A program made the position numbers and the translations under genes. This document shows, piece by piece, positions 1-8,705 of a stretch of 64,000 bases of DNA. How positions within the stretch are numbered: the first letter of the stretch is position 1; each line of letters begins with the position of its first letter. Below the pieces are notes generated by a model. It ran no database searches, was not told where the DNA came from, and saw only the letters and a list, made by a program, of their open reading frames with translations. The stretch is from NCBI RefSeq assembly GCF_001591965.1, contig NZ_BCVX01000004.1, positions 186,001 through 250,000 on the forward strand, given 5' to 3'. The stretch is from Lysinibacillus odysseyi 34hs-1 = NBRC 100172. GTDB taxonomy: Bacteria; Bacillota; Bacilli; Bacillales_A; Planococcaceae.

Positions 1-15
1 TCAAAGGGGAATAAG

Positions 16-1158
16 ATGAACTTATTTGAAGTAGAAAAAAAAATCAATGATGAGAAACTACATTATAAATTTAAAATGCTAAAAGATAGTTTGATTGAAG
101 AGAAGGAAATAATTCAAGAATGGTCAAAAGGGTTTATAGATAAAGATAATAAATTTGCATATGAATTTCAAACGACTTTTCATTCTTCTTTTTGGGAATT
201 ATATCTACACACAGTTTTTAAAGAGGCTAAATTTACCTTAGATTATTCAAAACAAGTGCCTGATTTTATAGTTAAATTACCCTTTGAGTTTTATGTTGAA
301 GCTGTGGTTGCAAATATTAAAGAAAAAGGTTTAAAAGAGGAAGAAAGGACTTTCATGGACACCTTTATAGGATTAGAAGCATTACATTTAAACCCCAATT
401 TTAATCAAATAATTGATGAATCTATTGTTAGGTATTCTAATGCAATTCGTTCAAAAACCATGAAATATAAAAATGAATATTCCACAAAAGATTGGATAAA
501 TAAAGAGGCTTCATTCACTCTCGCTTTAGCTTCTTATGATCAAATAAATTATGGAGTAGAGTTTATTTATCCTCTAATGGCTTTATTATATGGTTTATAT
601 TTTGATGTTGAATCCCAAAGTTACGGGCAAAAAGACCATATTTTGAAACCTGGAACTGATGCTAAAATAAAGTTAAATATTTTTAGTGATAAGGAATTTG
701 AAGATATATCAGCAATTATATTTACCTGTACGCTTACAATAGGAAAATTAACATCACTAGTTATTTCGAAAGGAAAATATTCTTTAAATAAAGTATTTTG
801 TATTCGACATGATATATCTGATGATGTGTTTCCATACAAATTAAATAAAGTGTCTCCTGCCACTCCCGAACATCTTTCGGATGGATTAATAGTTTTTCAT
901 AATCCGAGAGCTAAGAGTCCCTTACCTATAGGGCTTTTTAAAGAAACAAATGCATTGCAAATTCATGCTAAAGGCAGTAGTGATTTACAATTAATATCAG
1001 AAAATTTACCATTAGTTGCTCGTGTAAATAGTGTTTTTTTGAGATTATTTAATGATGAAATGATAATGGACTTGATGATTAAATATAATGGGTTGGATGA
1101 TAAAATGTTATTGGATTTGATGATGAAAGATTTAGGGTTTAAATTTAGTGAAAAATAG
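16..1158 (+). CDS. Hypothetical protein with PD-(D/E)XK-like core
   Basis: A 380-residue soluble protein; an AAAGGGGA ribosome site lies upstream of the ATG. Residues 53-100 hold a pattern reminiscent of PD-(D/E)XK nucleases: a helix with FWELYL, then VPDFIV (PD) about 25 residues later, then FYVEAVVA supplying E-x-V in place of E-x-K. The rest has no motif I recognise. It is AT-rich and sits at the window edge, in an island containing integrase, IS and nuclease relics. A nuclease role is inferred from this motif alone; the lysine expected after the acidic residue is missing, so it may be divergent or inactive. Confidence 0.6.
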   Translation: MNLFEVEKKINDEKLHYKFKMLKDSLIEEKEIIQEWSKGFIDKDNKFAYEFQTTFHSSFWELYLHTVFKEAKFTLDYSKQVPDFIVKLPFEFYVEAVVANIKEKGLKEEERTFMDTFIGLEALHLNPNFNQIIDESIVRYSNAIRSKTMKYKNEYSTKDWINKEASFTLALASYDQINYGVEFIYPLMALLYGLYFDVESQSYGQKDHILKPGTDAKIKLNIFSDKEFEDISAIIFTCTLTIGKLTSLVISKGKYSLNKVFCIRHDISDDVFPYKLNKVSPATPEHLSDGLIVFHNPRAKSPLPIGLFKETNALQIHAKGSSDLQLISENLPLVARVNSVFLRLFNDEMIMDLMIKYNGLDDKMLLDLMMKDLGFKFSEK

Positions 1159-1367
1159 TAGATTTTAGCGATAAAAACTAGAAAAAGAACTTCGATTACT
1201 TTTAGTTTTTTTTAGGTACTGCATAACCAAGCATAATATAGTAGTGAACATTGCAAAGCTTGGTATAGCGCTGTTTGGTGTTTTATATGGAATGATTAAA
1301 TGAAGTTCACAATGCTCAATAAACTCATATCAAAGAGAGTTGATGTGATAACATATAAGGAGAACAT

Positions 1368-2099
1368 ATGGATATAACGAATTTTAGACAATTAGATTAC
1401 TTTATTAAAAAAGGTGCGATTCCAAGAATAGAATTGATTGATAAATTGTCTGTCGATTTTAATATGGGTTTCTTTTTAGGTATTGAAAATGGGTTTCCCT
1501 TACATGAAGCTTCTAAACTTTCTGCTCAAAGTTTGAAACAATCTTGGGAAGAAAATAATAATTATATAGAGAGAGTAATTGAATATCTAGAAGAATTTTG
1601 GAATTGGGAAATAGAATATAGTGAAAACTATATCAACTTACATTTGGATAACGAAATCATCCGAGCTATAAAAAATGAAACCTTTCAACCTCCTACTACT
1701 TGTTGTCCTATTTATATAATTACAGTTGGCGAAGGTGAAAGTGAAAAGGTTGTTTATATTGGGAAAACTTCTTCTACAAATAATAGGTTTAAGGGAGGAC
1801 ATACAGTCGCTCTTAAGCTACATCATCCAAAATACGATGGACTGAAAAAAAGTATTTATTTTTCAAGCGTTATGTTATTAAGTACAGATGAAGAATATCT
1901 TCCTTTAGAGTTTATTTCTAACTTCAAAGGAGCTGAAAAGTTATTATTAGAAGTAGAGGCTAGCTTAATATACCATTATAAACCTGAGCTAAATACTATA
2001 AGTAAAAAGAAAGCTAATTATGATATAGTTTCGGAAGTGCACATTCAAAACTTTTCTAAATACAGTAATTTCCTTAATGATAATTTTATTTCTGTTTAG
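1368..2099 (+). CDS. GIY-YIG nuclease-like protein
   Basis: A 243-residue protein with a clear AAGGAG ribosome site 5 bases before the ATG. The C-terminal half looks like a GIY-YIG fold: PIYIITVG (first motif strand) at about residues 114-121, VVYIGKT about 15 residues later, an arginine in NRFKGGH, a glutamate in LLLEVEASLIYHY, and the closing KPELNT asparagine. The N-terminal 100 residues are acidic and helical with no motif recognised. Such proteins occur in restriction and mobile loci, consistent with the surrounding island. Activity and target are unknown. Confidence 0.65.
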   Translation: MDITNFRQLDYFIKKGAIPRIELIDKLSVDFNMGFFLGIENGFPLHEASKLSAQSLKQSWEENNNYIERVIEYLEEFWNWEIEYSENYINLHLDNEIIRAIKNETFQPPTTCCPIYIITVGEGESEKVVYIGKTSSTNNRFKGGHTVALKLHHPKYDGLKKSIYFSSVMLLSTDEEYLPLEFISNFKGAEKLLLEVEASLIYHYKPELNTISKKKANYDIVSEVHIQNFSKYSNFLNDNFISV

Positions 2100-2626
2100 T
2101 TAGCAATTCCAATGCATACTTCATTAGTATTTGAAGGAACTAGGAGGGGCTGGGTTTCCGATATTGAGGAAGGGTATCTATCTACTAACATGTAACCTGT
2201 TGCACTCACACGAATTTAGGTTATGAACGAAACGACATGTTCATTATTCAAAATAATAACGTTGTAAAACAGGGGTTCACCTGCTATAATTGAGGACAAA
2301 AATTACATGAATTGAATGGAATTTTCTGTTTTGATTAATAGTATAAAACCCTTATGTATCAATGGTTGGTGAGCGTACTGTATGACATTACTTCTAAGCT
2401 ACCTCCAACGATTGAGCAGGAATAATTAATGAAAATGTAAAAAGCTTGGTAGAGCCTTATCTAATAAGGTTTCTACCAAGCTTTTTTTATGATTAATGTA
2501 TAAATAAAAGGGGTTAGTTTTAAGTATTTCTTTACTTATTGCGAATACCTGCTTAAAGATAGAGAAAGAACAAGTACCAAAATACAAATGTACTTTGGCA
2601 CGAATTGATATTCAATTAACGATCAT
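2100..2626. other. Gene-free island spacer
   Basis: No credible coding sequence was found between the GIY-YIG gene and the integrase stump. The stretch ends with the strong hairpin at 2440-2488, described separately. The rest is AT-rich sequence without evident motifs. Confidence 0.5.
2440..2488. terminator. Bidirectional rho-independent terminator
   Basis: Two stacked perfect stems: AAAAGCTTGGTAGA pairs with TCTACCAAGCTTTT, and CCTTAT pairs with ATAAGG across a three-base loop. The hairpin is flanked by an A run on the left and a T run on the right, so it can stop transcription from either side, including from the integrase remnant on the minus strand. Confidence 0.85.
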
Positions 2627-3085
2627 TTATGCAGTATGATTAAATTGCTTTACTAATAGGTTGCTTAATTCAGGAATGCAATGAATATACGTATCTATCG
2701 TTGTTGTTATGTCTGTATGACCTAAGAAGTATTGAATGAATTTTACATCCTTCGTTTGATAATAGAGGCGAGTAACACAAGTATGACGTAAGCCGTGAAC
2801 TGAAACAAGTTTTAAGCCATGGTGAGTTTGGAATCTTTTTAACCAGGCATTTAGCTTGCAGTTATTATAAAAGGTATTTTTATTGTTTGGGAAGATAAAC
2901 TGCTTTTCGCCTTGAGGCTCAAAATTTGCCACTTTAATTGCTCTGCTTGATGCTCCTGCCATTTTAATAATGCTTGGAAAGTTTCATTATCAATATCAAG
3001 TGTTCTTTCTAAAAAGTTCTTCGTAGCTTTAATATAAGGCTTATTCGATTCGTCCGTACCAATTGCTTGATGAATGTCAATATCG
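2627..3085 (-). pseudogene. Tyrosine recombinase (integrase) C-terminal remnant
   Basis: The intact 111-residue reading frame (2627-2962) is the catalytic C-terminus of a phage-type tyrosine integrase: HGLRHT supplies the arginine, LGHT the histidine, and DTYIH the nucleophilic tyrosine. Upstream, at 2963-3085, a second frame reads on as integrase-like sequence (for example KATKNFLERTLDIDNETFQ), so a frameshift lies near 2925-2960. Homology stops at 3086, where the IS21-like end begins. The N-terminal arm-binding and core-binding domains are absent. It is probably the dead integrase of the island that inserted into ssrA. Confidence 0.85.
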
Positions 3086-3395
<310 letters not shown>

Positions 3396-3555
3396 ATAAG
3401 TACCATTCATTCCTACTCTATTCCATAAACTAAGTTAGGTAGTAACTTTTGATTTGTAAAATGTGACTTATATTTTAAGATTCGTAACGTATAGTTCCTT
3501 CCTATCATTTCTACGAAATGGTATAATACTACAAATGGAGTATTTATTTGATTTG

Positions 3556-4256
3556 AAGTAGTTGATTTTAGCTAACGGCAAAATGTATAACCATGTAGGA
3601 GCTTTCGGTGAATTTGGATATATAGATTGGCGCCAAAAAGCGAATTATGAAACAGGAGATACCGTATATATATGCTACCAAGCCATATATGAAAGTTATG
3701 TTTAAAACTATTGTAGAAAAGATTGATATTTTGTCTGATGAAATAACAGATGATAAAAACTTTTGGTATAACATAGAAGAATGCGAAGGTTCATTATTTG
3801 GAAAATATGCTCGATTAAGGTTAATTGAACGTGTGGATAGTGAGAAGCTTTCATTTCGTGATTTAAAGGAGAATGGTTTAAAAGCTGCTCCACAAGATCC
3901 AATGAGAGTAAGAGAGTAACTCGAAACTTATTTGGAGAGCGACTTTAATGATTACTATTCAGAAGGTGTCTTTCCAAAAGAAGTTAGTTATGCTTGAGCA
4001 GAGGCGCATAGACGCACAATCACAGGAACGTAGCTCTGTTGCAAGACAGAAATGTATTGAAGAGCATGGTCTAAACTGTGTTGTTTGTAATATGAACTTT
4101 GAAGAGGTTTACGGAGAGGCAGGTAAAGGGTTTATTCATGTTCATTATGTTGTGCCTCTACACGGAAGGGGGTACATACAAAGTGAATTTTAAGAGAGAT
4201 TTAGTTCCTGTTTGCCCGAACTGTCATGCTACGTTACATAAAAAGATGGGGGAGTA
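3556..4256 (+). pseudogene. EVE-like/HNH endonuclease, broken
   Basis: Three reading frames together spell an HNH nuclease with an N-terminal EVE-like domain. The start region reads ILANGKMYNHVGAFGEFGYI and DWRQKANYETGD. A two-base loss in a TA repeat near 3668 shifts the frame to YIYATKPYMKVMFKTIVEKI. In-frame stops at about 3917 and 4002 and another shift lead to RQKCIEEHGLNCVVCNMNF, HVHYVVPLH and, after a last shift near 4165, RDLVPVCPNCHATLHKKMGE. The Cys pairs and HVH residues of the HNH site remain recognisable. Related intact proteins act in modified-DNA restriction; this copy cannot make the full protein. Confidence 0.85.
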
Positions 4257-4349
4257 ATTTTCCACCATATAATAATTAAAATCTATTTTAAATAAAGGGT
4301 AAGGATAAGGAGAGGCATACTCCTCAACCTAAAGATATAGCTATTAATT

Positions 4350-4631
4350 TTATTTTTTATTAAGGTTAAAGTCTGCTGGTAATGATTCTAAATACCACTC
4401 GTTATATAGATGCCTTTCAGTTAAATAATCTTTTAGTGAATCCTTTTGAATGTAATATGTACAATTTTGTTTCATTCATTCATTTGAAAAGTCTACGATT
4501 TCATCAAATGATACAGTATTTAGTTCACGCCTTGCTATGTATAGTAAACTTTGGATTTCGTCAATATTTCTTTCAATACCTTTTAATAAAGATACCGTTT
4601 TTTTTAGAGTTACTAATTGCCAAAGTTTCAT
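4350..4631 (-). pseudogene. Small gene interrupted by an in-frame TGA
   Basis: A ribosome site GGAGG stands nine bases before an ATG at 4631. The frame runs 51 codons (beginning MKLWQLVTLKKTVSLLKGIE), meets TGA at 4476-4478, and continues in the same frame directly with ATG and a further 40 or so codons ending in ESLPADFNLNKK and TAA. Either a nonsense mutation split one protein of about 93 residues, or two tiny proteins are made through the TGA-ATG junction. No family is recognised. It converges with the broken HNH gene. Confidence 0.5.
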
Positions 4632-4850
4632 AATAACATTCCTCCATTATATATATTATTATTTGAAATAACTCCCTCTCCATTTAGAGTACCGAAACTA
4701 GGGTGTTTGTTAACTTAAAATAAATATTTACATTTCAGTGTCGAAATATTAGGTCAACGGAAGGATTATACTAATTGGAGGAGGAAATAAAAATTACATA
4801 GAAATTCTGATTATAGAATAGAACAGTATAACAAAGAGGAGGGAGAGAAT

Positions 4851-5408
4851 TTGAACAAATATACAGTACCGTTTATTTTAATTGGTCTAGGCATAGTTAT
4901 GGCTACAGATATATTTCCTATAAAAAATCCTTATATAATTGCTTGTTTAAATTTTTGTGCTTTTTTATTTACGGTATCATGTATTAATTTAGGGTCAATA
5001 AAATCTATGGGGAGAAGAGGTATTTCAAAGTCTATAACATTTGTTTTGCAAATAATGGCGATAATTTCTTTTTTTCTTTTAATTTTAGATGAAAATTCTA
5101 AATACTATGATAATGTCTATAATTTTATAGTCGGACTTAACCCTAATTCATTATTAATAATTGGGTTGTCTGCTACGTTAATATCTATTTATGCATCGAA
5201 GGATTATAACGAAAATCAACAGAAAAATACTAATAAACAAATAGAAAAGTTGAAAAAGGAAATTAGGATATTAGAAAAAAATTATTTAGATTTAAAAGCT
5301 AAGAACGTTTCTTTGAAAGAGCAGAAAAAACAATTAATTGAGCTCAATGAAGAACTAAATGAAAAATTGCAAGAAGCTATTGATATTCAAAAAGATAATA
5401 GGAAGTGA
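4851..5408 (+). CDS. Four-TM membrane protein with C-terminal coiled coil
   Basis: A 185-residue protein starting at TTG, with AGAGGAGGG just upstream supporting that start. Four hydrophobic segments (about residues 5-22, 28-50, 60-80 and 100-118) are followed by a highly charged Lys/Glu/Gln helix (about 120-185) that looks like a cytoplasmic coiled coil. Its TGA stop overlaps or nearly abuts the start of the next gene, so the two are translationally coupled and probably work together. No family is recognised. The strong AT bias matches the rest of the island. Confidence 0.7.
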   Translation: MNKYTVPFILIGLGIVMATDIFPIKNPYIIACLNFCAFLFTVSCINLGSIKSMGRRGISKSITFVLQIMAIISFFLLILDENSKYYDNVYNFIVGLNPNSLLIIGLSATLISIYASKDYNENQQKNTNKQIEKLKKEIRILEKNYLDLKAKNVSLKEQKKQLIELNEELNEKLQEAIDIQKDNRK

Positions 5409-5419
5409 GGTACTTAAAT

Positions 5420-6727
5420 ATGAAAAAGGAATCCCAAAAGAGATATGTAGTAAAAATGCGTCAAAATACAAAGAAGCACGTTAAAGCATGGAGAATAACA
5501 GATTTTATTGAGAAAATTAATAATTCTTATTATAAAAAAGAGCTTTTAAAAGAGATAATAGAAAAGCTAAATAACGGTGTAAATCCAGAGAACATTATTA
5601 TTTTAGATAAGTCTTTTAATATTCATAAAGCAAATAAAAATATTAAAGTACTGAAATTAAATACCGTTAATGGCGTTAAAAAACTTTATCATTTAGGGAA
5701 GCCGTATTCTTTATATCCAAATGAGAAAATAATTGTGTTTAATAACGTCTTTATCACATTTTCAACATTATACACACTATTTAATCAATACAAAGTTAAG
5801 TTAAATAAATCGATTTTAAAGGATACTTTTAATGAAATTTTTACTGAAAAAGAGAAGCTAATATTAGAGTTTACATTATTAAGCGAAGAATTAGACCGCT
5901 CGTTAAGCCTAGTAGAAGATTCTAAAGATAGAGAGAATTTGAGAGTTAAAAAAGTAGCCCTTTTAGAGGAGTTAAAAGAAAATATAGAAACAGAAACAAA
6001 AGCTGCTAAAGATTTTATAAAGATAGATAAAGATATAAAAGATGAAGGTACTTTAAAGAAAAAAATGGGTGATAAAAAATATAAAGAGTTAGCCTCTGTA
6101 TCACCTAATAAATTTACTAGATATTTAATAAGTACTATTAGACCGATTGTTGGTATATATAATCCAGAAAAAAATCAGATTGAAATTTTAGCTTCGAATT
6201 TTATTAAAAAAGATGGATTCGATGAAAGGCAAATTGATTTGAAAAATGTTTCGCATAACAGCCCTTTCTCAGTAACAGTTATAGCTGGTATTACATTTTT
6301 ATTAGGATTGTATCAAATGCATTGTAATAAGTATGATGCCAAGGCAATAGATAAAGAGGAGGTTGATACATATAGTGCTTTGTTAGAACTAGATTTAGAC
6401 GACGATGACGATGACGATGACGATGAGTCAGATACAGAAGAAGCGATTGAAAAAAGTAAAATTCGTATTGAAGAGTGGCTACAGACAAGAGAAGAACTCG
6501 AAGAATTAATTCAAAAAAATAAAGAAGTAGCAGAATTAGAAGATGATACGAATCATAATAATAGTAATGTTCCTATTTCTGTTATAAAAGCTTTAGGTCA
6601 CATGGAAAATAGAGTACAAACTCACTTTGATAAAGCATTTGAAAATAATGATTTTAAAGATGGTTTTATTGAGGTAGCGGAAGAGGATAGTAAAGAAGCA
6701 AGAGAAGAGCTTGAGAAAGTAATTTAA
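5420..6727 (+). CDS. Acidic hypothetical protein, partner of the upstream membrane protein
   Basis: 435 residues if started at the ATG at 5420, which has GTGAGG nine bases upstream; a GTG at 5405 overlapping the previous stop is the alternative. The N-terminus is basic (KKESQKRYVVKMRQNTKKHV). The middle is Lys/Glu-rich and helical, one hydrophobic stretch lies near residue 290 (SVTVIAGITFLLGLY), and a run of nine aspartates follows at about 330, encoded by tandem GATGAC units. The C-terminus is acidic and helical. No domain is recognised. Coupling to the upstream membrane coiled-coil gene suggests a two-component membrane-associated unit, function unknown. Confidence 0.7.
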   Translation: MKKESQKRYVVKMRQNTKKHVKAWRITDFIEKINNSYYKKELLKEIIEKLNNGVNPENIIILDKSFNIHKANKNIKVLKLNTVNGVKKLYHLGKPYSLYPNEKIIVFNNVFITFSTLYTLFNQYKVKLNKSILKDTFNEIFTEKEKLILEFTLLSEELDRSLSLVEDSKDRENLRVKKVALLEELKENIETETKAAKDFIKIDKDIKDEGTLKKKMGDKKYKELASVSPNKFTRYLISTIRPIVGIYNPEKNQIEILASNFIKKDGFDERQIDLKNVSHNSPFSVTVIAGITFLLGLYQMHCNKYDAKAIDKEEVDTYSALLELDLDDDDDDDDDESDTEEAIEKSKIRIEEWLQTREELEELIQKNKEVAELEDDTNHNNSNVPISVIKALGHMENRVQTHFDKAFENNDFKDGFIEVAEEDSKEAREELEKVI

Positions 6728-6799
6728 AATGAGTAATATTAAATTAATAGGTCTTTGAACCAAGTTCGTAAATATGTAATAATTCCTAGTGGATAAAAT

Positions 6800-6947
6800 A
6801 GTTGAAATGAGCGCGGCTTTAAAGCGTGTAATCCCTTGTGGTTCTAAGTGTCGGCATAATGCTGCATGAATCGCAAGTAGACAAACTACACGCGTAGAAG
6901 CTGGCGTATTGGAGTTTCTGGACGCGGGTTCGACTCCCATCGTCTCC
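6800..6947 (+). ncRNA. ssrA: tmRNA (ssrA) 3' fragment, putative attachment site
   Basis: The stretch ending in TTTCTGGACGCGGGTTCGAC followed by TCCCATCGTCTCCA is the T-arm and acceptor 3' half of a tmRNA. Upstream, CTACACGCGTAGAAGCT resembles the adjoining tmRNA helix. The 5' end (GGGGAC acceptor strand) and the tag-peptide frame are absent from 6720-6800, so this is not a whole gene. Elements integrating at the ssrA 3' end leave such fragments. The exact left limit is uncertain. Confidence 0.8.
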
Positions 6948-6981
6948 ATACATAGGGAATCAAATGATTTCATAGAGTGTC

Positions 6982-7010
6982 AAAACCCTTGTAGATCAAG
7001 GGTTTTTTCT
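6982..7010 (+). terminator. ssrA-type terminator
   Basis: AAAACCCTTG pairs with CAAGGGTTTT around a five-base loop, followed by TTCTTTT. It stands about 35 bases after the tmRNA fragment and is probably the native ssrA terminator. Confidence 0.85.
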
Positions 7011-7026
7011 TTTGCACTGGTTCATC

Positions 7027-7061
7027 AAATGTCATTGGATTTCATTCAATGGCATTTTTTT
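7027..7061 (+). terminator. Second terminator-like hairpin
   Basis: AAATGTCATTG pairs, with one mismatch, with CAATGGCATTT and is followed by a T run. It lies in tandem with the preceding terminator. Confidence 0.7.
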
Positions 7062-7106
7062 AGAGTTAAAAACCCATATACTCTGCAAACTTTTCAAATC
7101 ACATAA

Positions 7107-7406
7107 ATAACAAAAGTTATAGGTGAAGATATTTCAATATGGACACTTACAATTGAAGAACCGGGAGTAGACTTTTTGAAATCTAAAAAGCAGTTAAGTG
7201 AGTTTAGAATGCTATTTCGCTTACTGTTGAATGAAATTAAGTTTAAGCATGGACAAGAAATTGAGATTAATATTTTCCCTGCTGCTCCAGCAGCTATTAT
7301 TGTAGAGATGGGGAGAGTTTGGATGTCTAAAGCAGATTTACCTTTAAAAGTTTTTGATCAAAATCATAAGAAAAATGGTTTTCAATATGCTTTAACAATT
7401 CAATAA
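7107..7406 (+). pseudogene. SAVED-domain C-terminal remnant (CBASS effector relic)
   Basis: The open frame from the TAA at 7104 to 7406 reads like the end of a SAVED domain: GEDISIWTLTIEEPG, KSKKQLSEFRMLFRLLLNEI, then NIFPAAPAAIIVEMGRVWM, SKADLPLKVFDQN and FQYALTIQ. The FPAxPxxIxVExGR signature followed by K-D-P/L and YD/FDQN is characteristic. SAVED domains sense cyclic oligonucleotides in CBASS nuclease effectors (Cap4/Cap5). Only about 100 residues remain; the nuclease part and a CD-NTase gene are not present. It lies directly after the ssrA scar and is likely debris of another insertion there. Confidence 0.75.
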
Positions 7407-7442
7407 ATAAATTTTAAAAGTAAAGTAGCTTGTCAACATACC

Positions 7443-7453
7443 GTGCCGGGCAC
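7443..7453. repeat. GTGCCGGGCAC palindromic motif, copy 1
   Basis: An 11-base palindrome differing by one central base from a second copy at 9031-9041. Both lie in non-coding DNA flanking the TerD-like gene. Confidence 0.5.
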
Positions 7454-7469
7454 TAAACCAAATAAAACA

Positions 7470-7498
7470 AGCCGCGCAGTTGATTCGATTGCGCGGCT
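7470..7498 (-). terminator. Terminator of the TerD/TerA-like gene
   Basis: AGCCGCGCA pairs with TGCGCGGCT. On the minus strand the hairpin is followed by TTGTTTTATTT. It ends transcription of the gene that stops at 7506. Confidence 0.85.
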
Positions 7499-7505
7499 GA
7501 CTAAT

Positions 7506-8705
7506 TTATTTATAGTCGTTTTTCGGTCCTTGGTCCATTAACACTTCTACAGTGTTATTTTTATCTATTTTTAGCTTTGGTCGGAATTCAGAGTCGGGCT
7601 TACTGTATAGCTCGAGTGGGCTGATCATTACGCCTTCATCGGTGTTATGCAAAATTCCGGGTACGCATGTGTAAATACGGTTATTTTTGTTCGCATTGTT
7701 AGCGTGAATAGTTACCGATGTTCCGTTATGATTGTCGATGCTCATTGACACTTTATAGCGATGGAATGATCCTGTGCCGTTTGATTGTGCTGAGTAAACG
7801 ACAGGCACTACTGCAACGATATTTGGATTTAATCTCAGCTTAATTACTTCTGTTTTTGTCGTTTGATTTGTTCTTCCGATATCGCCCATATGTTCAACCG
7901 CGCCGTTATCATAGCTTTGCAGGGGAGGTGTACCGGAAGCACCAAACATAGCAACATCGATTTGTTTGCCGCTCTTTGTGTAAACGAGTGCATAAATATC
8001 ATAGTCCGTGCCGGTTTCCCATGATACAGTGGCAGTAATAACAGGCGTTTTTTCAATGATGACTGATTTTTGGCCTTTACTTAAATTAACGTTGCCCTTT
8101 ACCTTCTCAAGGCTTGGCACAACTACTTTTTTAGACTCCTCTATTGGTGGGGTACTGACCGATGTAGTAGCCGCTTCTTGCTGTGCTTCAACCTCTACGC
8201 CAAAGTTTTTACATAAGCCTTCAAGACCAGAGTTAAAGCCACGCCAAATAGATTTAGCTTTCATTTCATTGTTGCGCAAATATAGTTCCAAAACGACAAT
8301 ACCATTTTCTTTTGTAAAACTTACAGGTGCTAATTCAATAGTTGTTGCTCCAACATGAATTTCCGCCTTCAAGTTTTGTACATTAGCGAAGCCAGTGTGA
8401 TGATCTTCAGTTAGTGTGACAGCAATTTTAGTAATATCCTTAGGGATTTTATGTAAATCAAAGTGCAGTTTATGAACCTGTCTTTGACCTACCGTTTCAT
8501 GGGGTAAAAGAGTGGCAACACCTGAAACGTGTGAAGGTTGATTGTAAAAGATGATACCCTCATCCCCCTGTACTTTATCTACTGCAGTTAGTAAAAATGC
8601 CGTTAAAGAAATGTCAATTGTATTCGAAATATCATAGCTAATTTCGATGTGTCCATTTGCTGCATGTAAAGACGTATTTTGCCCCATCTGAAGAAATTGC
8701 TTCAA
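7506..8705 (-). CDS. TerD/TerA-family stress protein fusion
   Basis: A 399-residue protein starting at TTG with GGGGGAG five bases upstream. Residues 1-175 follow a TerD-type beta-sandwich: ISYDISNTIDISLTAFLL, a DEGIIFYNQP strand, an F-D-L-H-K-I-P strand, and ELYLRNNEMKAKSIWRGFNS, the typical end of TerD domains. A Ser/Pro/Glu linker follows, then a second domain (about 205-399) with VSWETGTDYDIYALV and later DNHNGTSVTIHANNANK and NRIYTCVPG, resembling TerA-like proteins. TerD domains bind calcium and act in tellurite and general stress responses. It stands alone, without terB, terC or a kinase nearby. The exact role is unknown. Confidence 0.8.
   Translation of the reverse strand: MKQFLQMGQNTSLHAANGHIEISYDISNTIDISLTAFLLTAVDKVQGDEGIIFYNQPSHVSGVATLLPHETVGQRQVHKLHFDLHKIPKDITKIAVTLTEDHHTGFANVQNLKAEIHVGATTIELAPVSFTKENGIVVLELYLRNNEMKAKSIWRGFNSGLEGLCKNFGVEVEAQQEAATTSVSTPPIEESKKVVVPSLEKVKGNVNLSKGQKSVIIEKTPVITATVSWETGTDYDIYALVYTKSGKQIDVAMFGASGTPPLQSYDNGAVEHMGDIGRTNQTTKTEVIKLRLNPNIVAVVPVVYSAQSNGTGSFHRYKVSMSIDNHNGTSVTIHANNANKNNRIYTCVPGILHNTDEGVMISPLELYSKPDSEFRPKLKIDKNNTVEVLMDQGPKNDYK

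Noticed and set aside
6593-7106. Open frames on both strands across the tmRNA fragment
   Set aside because: They read through tmRNA and terminator sequence. Such translations are known artefacts of ssrA 3' ends and have no ribosome site.
7107-7406. A functional CBASS operon
   Set aside because: Only the SAVED C-terminus is present; no CD-NTase or nuclease domain is found nearby.
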